Positions 43,657 to 52,404 of a DNA stretch of 64,000 nt are shown piece by piece. A program made the position numbers and the translations under genes. Source of the DNA: Mucilaginibacter dorajii (GTDB taxonomy: Bacteria > Bacteroidota > Bacteroidia > Sphingobacteriales > Sphingobacteriaceae); the NCBI RefSeq assembly GCF_024808255.1, contig NZ_JANTYS010000002.1, positions 248,001-312,000 of the forward strand. The letters are read 5' to 3'. The notes under the pieces were generated by a model, which was not told the origin of the DNA, made no database searches, and was given only the letters and a program-made list of their open reading frames with translations. The stretch's first letter is position 1, and each line of letters begins with the position of its first letter.

Positions 43657-44925
43657 ATGCCACCAGTAATTAAAGCAGAAAATCTTTCAAAAGCTTACCA
43701 GTTAGGAGAAATTGGAACAGGGACCTTATCCCGCGATCTGGAACGCTACTGGGCTAAAATACGTGGTAAAGAAGATCCTTTTTTAAAGATAGGAGAAGTA
43801 AATGACCGGACAAAAAAAGGGCAAAGTGATGTTGTTTGGAGCTTGAAGGATATCAACTTTGATATAGAACAGGGCGATGCGGTAGGTATTATTGGTAAAA
43901 ATGGCGCGGGTAAAAGCACATTGCTTAAAATTCTGAGCCGCGTTACCGCCCCTACAACAGGCTCTGTTAAATTAAAAGGGCGCATAGCAAGCTTGTTGGA
44001 AGTAGGAACCGGCTTTCACCCGGAATTAAGCGGAAGGGAAAATATCTATCTTAATGGTGCAATTTTAGGCATGCGTAAGGCAGAAATAAAACGCAACTTT
44101 GATGAGATAGTAGATTTCTCGGGCGTCGAAAGATATATCGACACACCTGTAAAGCGATATTCATCGGGCATGTATGTACGGCTTGCGTTTGCCGTTGCAG
44201 CCCACCTGGAAGCAGAAATTTTGATAGTTGATGAGGTATTGGCCGTTGGGGATGCCGAATTTCAGAAAAAATGCCTGGGTAAAATGGGAGAAGTGAGTAA
44301 GGGCGAAGGAAGAACAGTACTATTTGTGAGTCATAATATGGCCAGCATAAGCCAGCTTTGCAATAAAGCTATTTTATTAAATAATGGCAAGCTTGATTAT
44401 TTTGATTACGCGGCATCTACAATTAATGAATATTTAAAAACGGATAATTCGCAGGCTGAGGCAATTTTTAAGGCTAACAAAAGCCTATCCATGTCCGTAC
44501 TATCTGCAAGCCTTATCAATAAGGATGGTAAAAAAAGTAGTGAGATAGCGCTTCAGAGTAACTTTACAATTAAAGTTACTTACCAGGTAAATACCCCACA
44601 AAGAGACGTTATATGTGCAGTAGGTATCATGCATCAGGGTACCCCGATAAATACTACCTGGACAGAACCCGCAACTCTTCAGGAGGGTATCTATCATACC
44701 TATTTCCAAATGGATTTATTGCATTTAGCTATAGGCACCTATACCATAGGTATCGGCCTTTCAATTGGCAAAAGTAATATACAATATATTGGAGAAGCGC
44801 TAATATTTACTATCGAGTTAGATAGATTATCCGATTCAACTATTGTAAGCTATGAAGCAAACACCGGCTTACTTATTAACCAAATGAAGTTTGAAACAAT
44901 TAAAGACAATGAAGCAAATTTTTAG
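43657..44925 (+). CDS. wzt: Polysaccharide ABC exporter, ATPase (Wzt-like) with C-terminal substrate domain
   Basis: A 422-residue ATPase: Walker A IGKNGAGKST (near 86), signature YSSGMYVRLAFA (near 166), Walker B ILIVDEVLAVGD (near 187) and the H-loop SHNM. Residues about 275-410 form the extra beta-sandwich (Wzt_C) that in O9a and related systems recognises the capped end of the polymer. So export may need a terminal modification, and a methyltransferase gene follows directly. The end overlaps that gene. Confidence 0.93.
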   Translation: MPPVIKAENLSKAYQLGEIGTGTLSRDLERYWAKIRGKEDPFLKIGEVNDRTKKGQSDVVWSLKDINFDIEQGDAVGIIGKNGAGKSTLLKILSRVTAPTTGSVKLKGRIASLLEVGTGFHPELSGRENIYLNGAILGMRKAEIKRNFDEIVDFSGVERYIDTPVKRYSSGMYVRLAFAVAAHLEAEILIVDEVLAVGDAEFQKKCLGKMGEVSKGEGRTVLFVSHNMASISQLCNKAILLNNGKLDYFDYAASTINEYLKTDNSQAEAIFKANKSLSMSVLSASLINKDGKKSSEIALQSNFTIKVTYQVNTPQRDVICAVGIMHQGTPINTTWTEPATLQEGIYHTYFQMDLLHLAIGTYTIGIGLSIGKSNIQYIGEALIFTIELDRLSDSTIVSYEANTGLLINQMKFETIKDNEANF

Positions 44926-45640
44926 GATTCTTCGAACTCGTTTTTTTAATTTATTCAACAAAAAAACGGATGATTTTCAAAGAACATATTCCCAATGTGG
45001 CGAGGACAGAATCCTGCTTTCCATTTTCAATTCATTAGGCGTTTCAAAACCCAGGTATATTGATGTAGGCGCAAATCACCCTACAATATTGAGTAATACT
45101 TATCTATTTTACCTGGCTGGATCAACAGGCGTTAATATTGAGCCGGATCCCGAATTAATAGAATCATTTATTAAGTGCCGACCAAACGATGTTAATATCA
45201 ATATAGGCATCGGATTAGAAGCCGAAGACGTGCTGGATTTTTATGTGATGTCCAACAGGGTGCTTAACACGTTCTCTAAAGAAGAAGCTGAGCGGGTAGC
45301 CGCGTACGGATCGTACGGTATTGAAACGATTAAAAAAATAAAAGTTATTCCATTACAAAAAATAGTTGAAACATATTTCCTTGTTGGCACATCTCCGGAT
45401 TTTATATCAATTGACGTGGAAGGACTGGACTATCAAATTTTAAAAACCTTAGATTTAACAAAATACACAACCACCGTATTTTGCATCGAAACTATCAATT
45501 ATACTGAAGACAATTCGGAAAAGAAGAACGAGGCTATTTTTAAATACTTTACCAAGAATAACTTTTTTGTTTATGCCGATACCTACATAAACACAATCTT
45601 TATCAATAAAGACTACTGGAATAATCGGGGAACGGCATGA
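44909..45640 (+). CDS. FkbM family methyltransferase
   Basis: A 243-residue SAM-dependent methyltransferase from ATG 44909 (44891 is an alternative). YSQCGEDRILL leads into the SAM motif YIDVGANHPTILSNTYLFY (about 50-68), IEPDPELIE, and FISIDVEGLDYQIL (about 160-173), all FkbM-type. It could methylate a sugar hydroxyl, and because it follows Wzt with its end-recognising domain, chain capping is a reasonable guess. Overlaps wzt by 17 bases. Confidence 0.88.
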   Translation: MKQIFRILRTRFFNLFNKKTDDFQRTYSQCGEDRILLSIFNSLGVSKPRYIDVGANHPTILSNTYLFYLAGSTGVNIEPDPELIESFIKCRPNDVNINIGIGLEAEDVLDFYVMSNRVLNTFSKEEAERVAAYGSYGIETIKKIKVIPLQKIVETYFLVGTSPDFISIDVEGLDYQILKTLDLTKYTTTVFCIETINYTEDNSEKKNEAIFKYFTKNNFFVYADTYINTIFINKDYWNNRGTA

Positions 45641-45709
45641 TCAGCTTCTAAAAATAAGAAATTCATTTATTTAAACTCATAATAGATCATCAACACCCAA
45701 ACGGAGTAA

Positions 45710-45808
45710 ATGAAACTATACATTGACACAAGTTTGCAGCCAACAAAAAATCATAAAGCTATATTTTACAGCATAAAAGCTCACCGCAAAAATCATCCCC
45801 GCAAATGA
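45710..45808 (+). pseudogene. Short remnant frame (32 codons) before the DUF268 remnant
   Basis: ATG 45710 to TGA 45808 encodes a 32-residue peptide starting MKLYIDTSLQPTKNHKAIFY. The start looks like a glycosyltransferase-type opening strand and the TGA overlaps the next ATG (ATGA), as complete operon genes do here, so it is probably the two ends of a deleted gene. A real small gene cannot be excluded. Confidence 0.4.
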
Positions 45809-46450
45809 ATATAAAAACTATTAGTTCTTGACCAACTGCGACATCTTTATCACAAAAGAAAACGCAAGAGCGAAAAATGGAACTCATTTAAAAAGGATTT
45901 TGCTGTATTTAAGAAGCTTGATACAGATAACAGGTTTGAAATGAATTGGTCTAACATTTATCCATGTTTAGATGATAAAACCTCTTCAACCTATTTTGAG
46001 GGACACTATACTTATCACCCAGCATGGGCTGCAAGGGTGGTAAAAAAAATAGCGCCAAAGGTACATGTTGATATATCATCAACTCTGCACTTTTGTTCTA
46101 GCATACGCTCCTTATCGTGCATGCACACAGTTGAGCATATAGGCTTAGGCCGATACGGAAATCCGATTGATCCTGTTGCCGATTTAAAAGCCATGCAGGA
46201 ATTAAAAAGAGTTGTGGCACAAGGCGGCAACCTCATAATTGTTGTGCCTGTAGGCCGCCCAAAGATGGCATTCAATGCGCACAGGATATATTCCTATCAA
46301 CAAATTTGCAGCTATTTTGGGCCCTTTACCCTCAAAGAATTTTCATTAGTGCCGGATAATTACCTGGAAACCGGGATGATAATCAACGCCTCGCAAATTG
46401 ATGTCGATCAGCAAGACTGGGGCTGTGGCTGCTTTTGGTTTGTTAAGTAA
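45805..46450 (+). pseudogene. DUF268 methyltransferase-like gene, frameshifted and internally deleted
   Basis: From ATG 45941 a 169-residue frame is open, with YHPAWAARVVKKIAPKVHVDIS, SLSCMHTVEHIGLGRYG, PGG-like AQGGNLIIVVPVGRPK and the end WGCGCFWFVK, all recognisable as DUF268. The matching N-terminal codons lie upstream in the same frame (from 45815) but without a start; ATG 45805 is in another frame and would join if the A run at 45813-45817 were one base shorter. Compared with the family as I recall it, about 40 residues between HVDIS and SLSCMH are missing, which removes part of the SAM site. Confidence 0.65.
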
Positions 46451-47367
46451 TGATTGGAGTAAAGCTACAGGGGCGCTTGGGAAATCAGCTATTTCAGTTT
46501 GCTTTTGGCTATGCAACTGCAAAAAAGTTAAATACATCCTGCTTTTTTGATCAGGCTGATCAAAAGCAGGTTATTCAAAACTATTTTGAACTGCCATATA
46601 ACCGAAGTTTTTTTTTAGATGATCGTATATTTGGCATTAGCGGCTACCGTAATTTCTTTTCATACCGGCTCAGAAATTTCTATTACCGGCTAATTCACAA
46701 GTATTTTATTTTTAACAAAGTTGAATTTAAAGTAGAAGAGCAATTTGACCAGGTTGCCGCTCTTAATAAAGATAAAACTCTTTTTGAAGGTTATTTTCAG
46801 TCAGAACGCTATTTTACTGGATACGAAGATGCTATCAGAAAACATTTTAATGTAAAGGCCGATTTCAGAAAACGTTACCATCAAAAATACGACACCCTTT
46901 TTGCAAACAAAACAATTGTTACTGTACACATCAGGCAGGACGACTATAAAAATCTTGGCCATTTAAATTTAGGAAGCGACGATCTTTCACTCCCTATCAG
47001 CTACTATAAAAACATCATTGCCCGCATATCATCAACAAATACACTATTTGTATTTATAAGTGACGATGTTGACCTTGTAAAAAAAGAATTTGACTACCTG
47101 CCCTATAAGTTAATTTCTGAAGATGACATGATTAACGATTTTCAGCATCTTTTAAATGCCGACATTTGTGTTATCGCCAATAGTACTTTTAGTTGGTGGG
47201 GCGCTTGGTTAAATCAAAAGCCGGAAAAAAAAATTTACGCGCCAAAATATTTTTTGGGGCACCATATCCAAAAAACCTGGCCGCCAGAAATTTATCCCGA
47301 TGGGTGGCAACTGTTAGATGTGAATAACAATGGACAACAATGGACAACAATGGACAACAATGGATAA
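46450..47367 (+). CDS. Alpha-1,2-fucosyltransferase family (GT11), first copy
   Basis: A 305-residue GT11 protein: GRLGNQLFQFAFGYA (8-22), the donor motif region VHIRQDDY (near 157, usually HxRRxDY), SDDVDLVKKEF, and the acceptor-side NSTFSWWGAWLN (near 248). GT11 enzymes move fucose from GDP-fucose to galactose O-2. The last 14 codons are made of a 10-bp tandem repeat (NNNGQQWTTMDNNG). Starts one base inside the remnant before it and overlaps the next gene. Confidence 0.88.
   Translation: MIGVKLQGRLGNQLFQFAFGYATAKKLNTSCFFDQADQKQVIQNYFELPYNRSFFLDDRIFGISGYRNFFSYRLRNFYYRLIHKYFIFNKVEFKVEEQFDQVAALNKDKTLFEGYFQSERYFTGYEDAIRKHFNVKADFRKRYHQKYDTLFANKTIVTVHIRQDDYKNLGHLNLGSDDLSLPISYYKNIIARISSTNTLFVFISDDVDLVKKEFDYLPYKLISEDDMINDFQHLLNADICVIANSTFSWWGAWLNQKPEKKIYAPKYFLGHHIQKTWPPEIYPDGWQLLDVNNNGQQWTTMDNNG
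47326..47364 (+). repeat. 10-bp tandem repeat at the GT11/GT2 gene junction
   Basis: Three exact TGGACAACAA units (47331-47360) with a partial unit on each side. Each unit carries an ATG (47330, 47340, 47350, 47360). Because ten is not a multiple of three, copy number changes would alter the GT11 tail and which upstream ATG is in frame with the next gene. Confidence 0.85.
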
Positions 47368-48358
47368 GGGTGGAATTTCGATTATTATCTGTTGTTATAA
47401 TAGCGCCACCCGTTTAAAACAAACCATCAGGCATCTGGCACTGCAAAAAGTATCTGCGGATATCAATTGGGAAATTATCGTGGTTAACAACGCCTCGACC
47501 GATAATACCGCAGAAACAGCAAAAATGGAGTGGCAAAACTTTAATACGCCAGGTGTCAATTTCCGGGTAATTGACGAGTTGAAACCGGGAGTGTGCAATG
47601 CACGGGAAACGGGTATCCAAAATTCAAATTTTGACTACATACTTTTTTGCGACGACGATAACTGGCTGCACGAAGACTATGTTGGCGTTGCATATAATAC
47701 CATTTCGGTCAACCCAAAAATGGCGGCTCTGGGCGGGCAAAGCGTAGCCGTATCAGATATACCCTTACCGGATTGGTTTAATTCATCTGCTGCCAACTAC
47801 GCCGTGGGCAAACAGGCCGAAAGCAGCGGCGATGTTTCGTCAAGAAAATTTCTTTGGACTGGCGGCATTGTTATCAGAAAATCACTTTACAAAAGCGCGT
47901 TCACTGGTTTTCCGTATTTACTTATTGGCCGCAACGGTAAAGAATTAACTTCGGGCGAGGACTCTGAAATCTGTATGCGCTTTTTGTTGATGGGCTACCG
48001 GCTGTTTTACACCGAAAAGCTTTTATTCAGCCATTATATTGCACCAGAGCGGTTAACTCCCGATTATAATAAGCGGTTAATGCAGGGCTTTATTGATGCC
48101 CACGAGGTATTAAAAATTTATGCCTCATTTATTGATGCGGCGCAACTTCGGCTAATAGAAAAAAGCAGGCAGATAATTAAACCAATGTTAAGGCTCATTA
48201 CCGCGGGCCTTACAGGGACAAGCCGCTGGAACGTTAACGCAGAAAAATTAAAGATTTATGTAATATCCCGCATCAACCTCAGGAATATCGATGAGAAGTA
48301 CATATTAATAGCACAATTCATAAAGCGCAGCCGCAACAATGGCTATTACAACAGATAA
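47360..48358 (+). CDS. Glycosyltransferase family 2
   Basis: A 332-residue GT-A enzyme: ISIIICCYNSATRLKQTI start, VVNNASTDNTAE, CNARETGIQNS and CDDDNW (metal site). From ATG 47360 it overlaps the GT11 stop by eight bases; an in-frame ATG at 47330 adds ten repeat-coded residues. Very similar in layout to the GT2 gene at 57010 (GGxS and GEDSE motifs shared). Sugar unknown. Confidence 0.87.
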   Translation: MDKGGISIIICCYNSATRLKQTIRHLALQKVSADINWEIIVVNNASTDNTAETAKMEWQNFNTPGVNFRVIDELKPGVCNARETGIQNSNFDYILFCDDDNWLHEDYVGVAYNTISVNPKMAALGGQSVAVSDIPLPDWFNSSAANYAVGKQAESSGDVSSRKFLWTGGIVIRKSLYKSAFTGFPYLLIGRNGKELTSGEDSEICMRFLLMGYRLFYTEKLLFSHYIAPERLTPDYNKRLMQGFIDAHEVLKIYASFIDAAQLRLIEKSRQIIKPMLRLITAGLTGTSRWNVNAEKLKIYVISRINLRNIDEKYILIAQFIKRSRNNGYYNR

Positions 48359-48740
48359 AAACTGGCAGCTTTGCAACAGGTTATTTCACTTCGGGTATTT
48401 TATAGCCAATCCGGTAGAATACGGTATCGGCTTATTTATCCATATTTTGAAGAGTAACACGAGTTTTGCAGCTGATAAATTTATGTTCATTCTATCAGCA
48501 TCAGACTAACTCCTTTTAAGTTAATTAATAAGCTGGCATTAAAACACCATCGCCCATTTGAATACCAGTATTGAACAGCGACATTTTATAGTTGACCTTT
48601 ACGCTTTGGCAAAATGCGACTACATATTAGGGCCACCAAGTACTTTTAGTTATTGGGCTTCTTTTTACGGTAACAAACCAATTCATTTAATCGAAAACGC
48701 AAACGAAAACATTTCATTCGATGCTTTTTCATATTACTAA
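48339..48740 (+). pseudogene. Remnant of a glycosyltransferase (GT11-like), middle deleted
   Basis: ATG 48339 opens a 56-codon frame (MAITTDKNWQLCNRLFHFG start) that ends at TAA 48507. After 48 bases a second frame, 48558-48740, encodes DLYALAKCDYILGPPSTFSYWASFYG, close in pattern to the STFSWWGAWLN end motif of the intact GT11 proteins here. The two fit the start and end of one family of about 280-300 residues, with the catalytic middle missing. Confidence 0.7.
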
Positions 48741-48767
48741 TGTAAATAGCTCCGATTTCAATTGCTA

Positions 48768-49640
48768 ATGGCCGCCGGCTCATTCATTTCCATCATTATC
48801 CCCACATTTAACTCGGCTCGTACGCTGAACGCATGTTTGCAGAGTATAACCGAACAAGACTACGATAATTTTGAAGTATGGATTATTGATGCGCTTTCAA
48901 CCGATGAAACATTGGCTCTAATCAAAAGTTACGTCGCGAAATTTCCCTTTGTTAATTTTATATCTGAGGCCGACAAAGGGATTTACGATGCAATGAATAA
49001 AGGGATAGATTTATGCAACGGTAATTGGCTGTATTTTTTAGGCAGCGACGATACCTTCCATAACAACAAAGTATTATCGGCAATAGCACTTAAAATTATG
49101 GAGACCAAGGCTGATGTTGTTTATGGCAACGTGATTATGCGGGGTAAAAACAAATGGAACCTGGATAATGTAATTTTTGACGGGGAGTACAACCTGGAAA
49201 AATTCATTGACCGCAATATCTGCCACCAGGCAATCTTTTACAAAAAAAGCGTAGTCGAAAAAATAGGGTACTACAATTTGAAATATGTTACCAATGCCGA
49301 TTTTGATTATAACTTGAGGTGTTATGCCAGATTTACATTCACTTTTATCGACCTGGTAATCGCAAATTTTTTTGTAGGCGGCCAGAGTTCAAACGTTGAA
49401 GACTATGTGTTTAAGGCCGATCGGGGGGCTTTGTTGATGAAATATTTTGGGCGCCGGATTTTTAATAAATCTTTTATTGGTACACGATTATACCTTCAAC
49501 AAGCTGCATTTTCTAAAGCATCACCGCTGAATATCCTTGAACGTACGTATTGCCTTGCCGCTTACCTGAAGCAGAAAGCCTATGCCGTGCTCACTAATTC
49601 AGATACCCGTAAACCAGCAAAAAATTTATCTGTTGATTAA
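48768..49640 (+). CDS. Glycosyltransferase family 2
   Basis: A 290-residue GT-A enzyme from ATG 48768; a TTG at 48762 is in frame but less likely. SIIIPTFNSARTLNACLQSI, IDALSTDETLALI, ADKGIYDAMNKGID and GSDDTFHN are the donor and metal motifs. Same subgroup as the GT2 at 35177 (KGIYDAMNKG shared). Followed by a 48-base gap. Confidence 0.88.
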   Translation: MAAGSFISIIIPTFNSARTLNACLQSITEQDYDNFEVWIIDALSTDETLALIKSYVAKFPFVNFISEADKGIYDAMNKGIDLCNGNWLYFLGSDDTFHNNKVLSAIALKIMETKADVVYGNVIMRGKNKWNLDNVIFDGEYNLEKFIDRNICHQAIFYKKSVVEKIGYYNLKYVTNADFDYNLRCYARFTFTFIDLVIANFFVGGQSSNVEDYVFKADRGALLMKYFGRRIFNKSFIGTRLYLQQAAFSKASPLNILERTYCLAAYLKQKAYAVLTNSDTRKPAKNLSVD

Positions 49641-49688
49641 GTCCATTTTTGCAATAGAGGCCAGCCAAAATATCGATAGGATACTATT

Positions 49689-50621
49689 ATGGTAAATACC
49701 CCGGTTCTCTTTCTTATTTTTAACAGGCCTGAAACCACGCGAAAAGTTTTCGACGAGATTCGCAGGCAACAACCCAAATATCTTTTTATTGCCGCGGATG
49801 GGCCACGGGCAAACAAACCGGCTGATGCTGGCCTATGCGAACTAACCCGGGCCATAGCCACGAATGTTGATTGGGATTGTGAGGTTAAAACCTTGTTCAG
49901 GGATCAAAACCTGGGCTGCGGGGCGGCACCTGCAAGCGCCATCACCTGGTTTTTTGACAATGTAGATGAGGGTATCATATTAGAAGATGACTGTATCCCC
50001 AATACCAGTTTCTTTACTTTTTGCGAAACATTGCTTGAAAAGTATAGGAACACCCCAAGCGTAATGATGATTTGCGGCACAAGCTACCAACCTCAAAAAC
50101 TGGATACAGCCAGCTATTATTTTTCCAGCTACCCGCATGCCTGGGGCTGGGCCACCTGGAAACGGGCATGGGCAAATTATAACTTTAGCCTAAGCGGTGA
50201 AACTGAAGAAACAAGAGCCACTGTAGTAACACAATCATTTGCGCTACAACGCGAACGCCAGCTTTGGGTGCGTAACTTCAGGCTCATCATCAACGGTCTT
50301 GATGCCTGGGATTATCAGTGGATGTACTGGATATGGAAGAATAAAGGTGTATGCGTGGTACCCTGGCAAAATATGATATCCAATATCGGGTTTGGGTCAC
50401 ATGCCACTCACACTTTTGACGATGCTTCAAGCCAGGCAGCTATGAAGCAGCATACCATAGCACGAATAATACACCCCATAAATATTGCGATTAACAAACA
50501 AGCCGATCGGTACGAACGGTTTAATATACTCATTGAACCCAGTTCGGCTTTTTACTTAAAAAAGATAAAAGCCGCAGCCAACCGGGTACGCAGAATACTT
50601 TTTGGCAACAATGATCAGTAA
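49689..50621 (+). CDS. GNT-I-like nucleotide-sugar glycosyltransferase
   Basis: A 310-residue GT-A protein. PVLFLIFNRPETTRKVFDEIR opens, followed by AADGPR, FRDQNLGCG, and LEDDCIP (about 98-104, DxD-type metal site), a set I associate with the bacterial proteins resembling animal N-acetylglucosaminyltransferase I (GT13-like). Then HAWGWATWKRAW, common in this group. Sugar unknown. It overlaps the next gene by 11 bases. Confidence 0.8.
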   Translation: MVNTPVLFLIFNRPETTRKVFDEIRRQQPKYLFIAADGPRANKPADAGLCELTRAIATNVDWDCEVKTLFRDQNLGCGAAPASAITWFFDNVDEGIILEDDCIPNTSFFTFCETLLEKYRNTPSVMMICGTSYQPQKLDTASYYFSSYPHAWGWATWKRAWANYNFSLSGETEETRATVVTQSFALQRERQLWVRNFRLIINGLDAWDYQWMYWIWKNKGVCVVPWQNMISNIGFGSHATHTFDDASSQAAMKQHTIARIIHPINIAINKQADRYERFNILIEPSSAFYLKKIKAAANRVRRILFGNNDQ

Positions 50622-51420
50622 CCCAGCCGCAGTAATAATCCCTATCTATAAACTCCTGCCGGATAAAAACGAAGTGCTTTCTATGAACCAGTGTTTCCGG
50701 GTTTTAAGCCGCTATGATATTATATTTATCGCCCCTGAAACTCTCGATATTGCGTTTTATAGTAATGAATGTAATCAACATGGCATAAATTTTCGCGAGG
50801 TGCGATTTGCCGACCGCTATTTTAGCGGCATAGCCGGATACAACCAATTGATGCTTTCGCCTGCATTGTATAAAAGTTTTATACAATATAAATACCTGCT
50901 CATCTATCAGCTTGATGCCTACGTTTTTAAAGATGATCTTTTGCATTGGTGCAGGCAGGGCTACGATTTTATTGGCGCGCCGGCTATTCCGCATGAAAAC
51001 AAACCTAACGAAATACAATTTTTGAAGAGATATTCCCGGTGGGTTAAGCGGGTTAACAAAATTCTCGGAACAAACCATCAGATCAGCAATGTAGGTAATG
51101 GCGGCTTTTCATTAAGAAACACCAAAAGCTGTTATCGTTTACTTAAATTATTACAATCGAAGATTAAAGTTTGGGGAACCAATAATGAAGATGGTTTTTT
51201 TAAATACTGGGGCAATATCCTTCACCCGGTTTTCAGGTTACCCTCAGATGAGGTCGCACTCCATTTTTCGGTAGAGCAATCGCCTGCCGAATCGTTAAGG
51301 AAGCTTCAGGGCGTTTTACCATTCGGATGCCACGCCTTTGAAAAGAACGAACCTGAAATATGGCAACATTATATAAAAGGGCTTCATGATAGCATGGAGC
51401 AATCACCGTACAAAAATTAA
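50611..51420 (+). CDS. DUF5672 family putative glycosyltransferase
   Basis: A 269-residue protein from ATG 50611 (a TTG at 50602 is in frame). AAVIIPIYK opens; YLLIYQLDAYVFKDDL (about 90-105) carries the likely donor and metal site; IGAP, NVGNGGFSLRN and NNEDGFF follow, which is the DUF5672 pattern. These occur in glycan loci and are thought to be GT-A enzymes. Its TAA overlaps the next ATG by one base. Confidence 0.8.
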   Translation: MISNPAAVIIPIYKLLPDKNEVLSMNQCFRVLSRYDIIFIAPETLDIAFYSNECNQHGINFREVRFADRYFSGIAGYNQLMLSPALYKSFIQYKYLLIYQLDAYVFKDDLLHWCRQGYDFIGAPAIPHENKPNEIQFLKRYSRWVKRVNKILGTNHQISNVGNGGFSLRNTKSCYRLLKLLQSKIKVWGTNNEDGFFKYWGNILHPVFRLPSDEVALHFSVEQSPAESLRKLQGVLPFGCHAFEKNEPEIWQHYIKGLHDSMEQSPYKN

Positions 51421-52355
51421 TGATAAACCTGCCCAACTTAAAAGCATATAAAACAACTTTCCTTAACCAGGGTATAACTTATCCTCTTCCCATTGTTCCT
51501 TTTAATAAACCAGGGCTGCTGCACCAATTACCAGCCCCGCCAGCGGACAAACATGGCTGGCCGTGGACAGATCAGGTTGATACGGCGCTATATGATAAAA
51601 ACCTGCAATGGCCCAAAATCACTATTGTAACGCCATCATACAATCAGGGAATTTTTATCGAGCAAACAATCAGGGCAGTGTTGTTACAAAACTATCCTAA
51701 CCTGGAATATATTATTATGGATGGTAGCAGTACCGATGAAACGGTGGCTATCATTGAAAAATATAAACCCTGGCTTAGCTACCAGCAAAGCAAAAAAGAT
51801 AAAGGACAAGGTAATGCCATTAACCAGGGCTTCAGCCTGGCATCGGGAGTATATTATGCCTGGATAAACAGTGACGACTATTATCTTAAAAATACTTTTT
51901 TAAAGGTGATTGACAGATTCAGGCATATTAAAAGTGGCTTTATATATGGCTACGCACTCGATTTTGACCATTCGACGCAGCTATTCAGAAAACTGAACCC
52001 TGTATTGCCATTTTTGGATTACTTCATCAGGATTCCCTCGCTTGCGCAGCCCTCCTGTTTTTGGAGTGCCGATATTCATCAACCTATATGGGAAGAACTT
52101 CATTGCTCGCTTGACTACGAACTTTGGCTAAGAATGGTTAAAGGAAACAGGCGAAGTCTGATCAAAGACCCCTTGTCAGTGGCTACGGTACACCCCGATG
52201 CGAAAACATCCGATCCTGCGATGAAGATAAGATGGCAGCGTGACCATGAACTTATCTGTGACACCGGCGCGCACGGCGCGGTAATGGATTGGAATCAAAG
52301 GTTTTTTTTAAACCGCGTTAGAATAAAACTATATCAATGGCTAAAATTAATTTAA
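51420..52355 (+). CDS. Glycosyltransferase family 2
   Basis: A 311-residue protein with an about 55-residue N-terminal extension before the GT-A domain (PKITIVTPSYNQGIFIEQTI, MDGSSTDETVAII, KDKGQGNAINQGF, INSDDYY). The QGNAINQG form marks a subgroup of GT2 common in Bacteroidota loci. No membrane helix. Sugar unknown. Confidence 0.88.
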   Translation: MINLPNLKAYKTTFLNQGITYPLPIVPFNKPGLLHQLPAPPADKHGWPWTDQVDTALYDKNLQWPKITIVTPSYNQGIFIEQTIRAVLLQNYPNLEYIIMDGSSTDETVAIIEKYKPWLSYQQSKKDKGQGNAINQGFSLASGVYYAWINSDDYYLKNTFLKVIDRFRHIKSGFIYGYALDFDHSTQLFRKLNPVLPFLDYFIRIPSLAQPSCFWSADIHQPIWEELHCSLDYELWLRMVKGNRRSLIKDPLSVATVHPDAKTSDPAMKIRWQRDHELICDTGAHGAVMDWNQRFFLNRVRIKLYQWLKLI

Positions 52356-52404
52356 CCCCAACCAGTTACGGGATAAATCCGTTTAAAAGTTTTAACACAA
52401 TACA

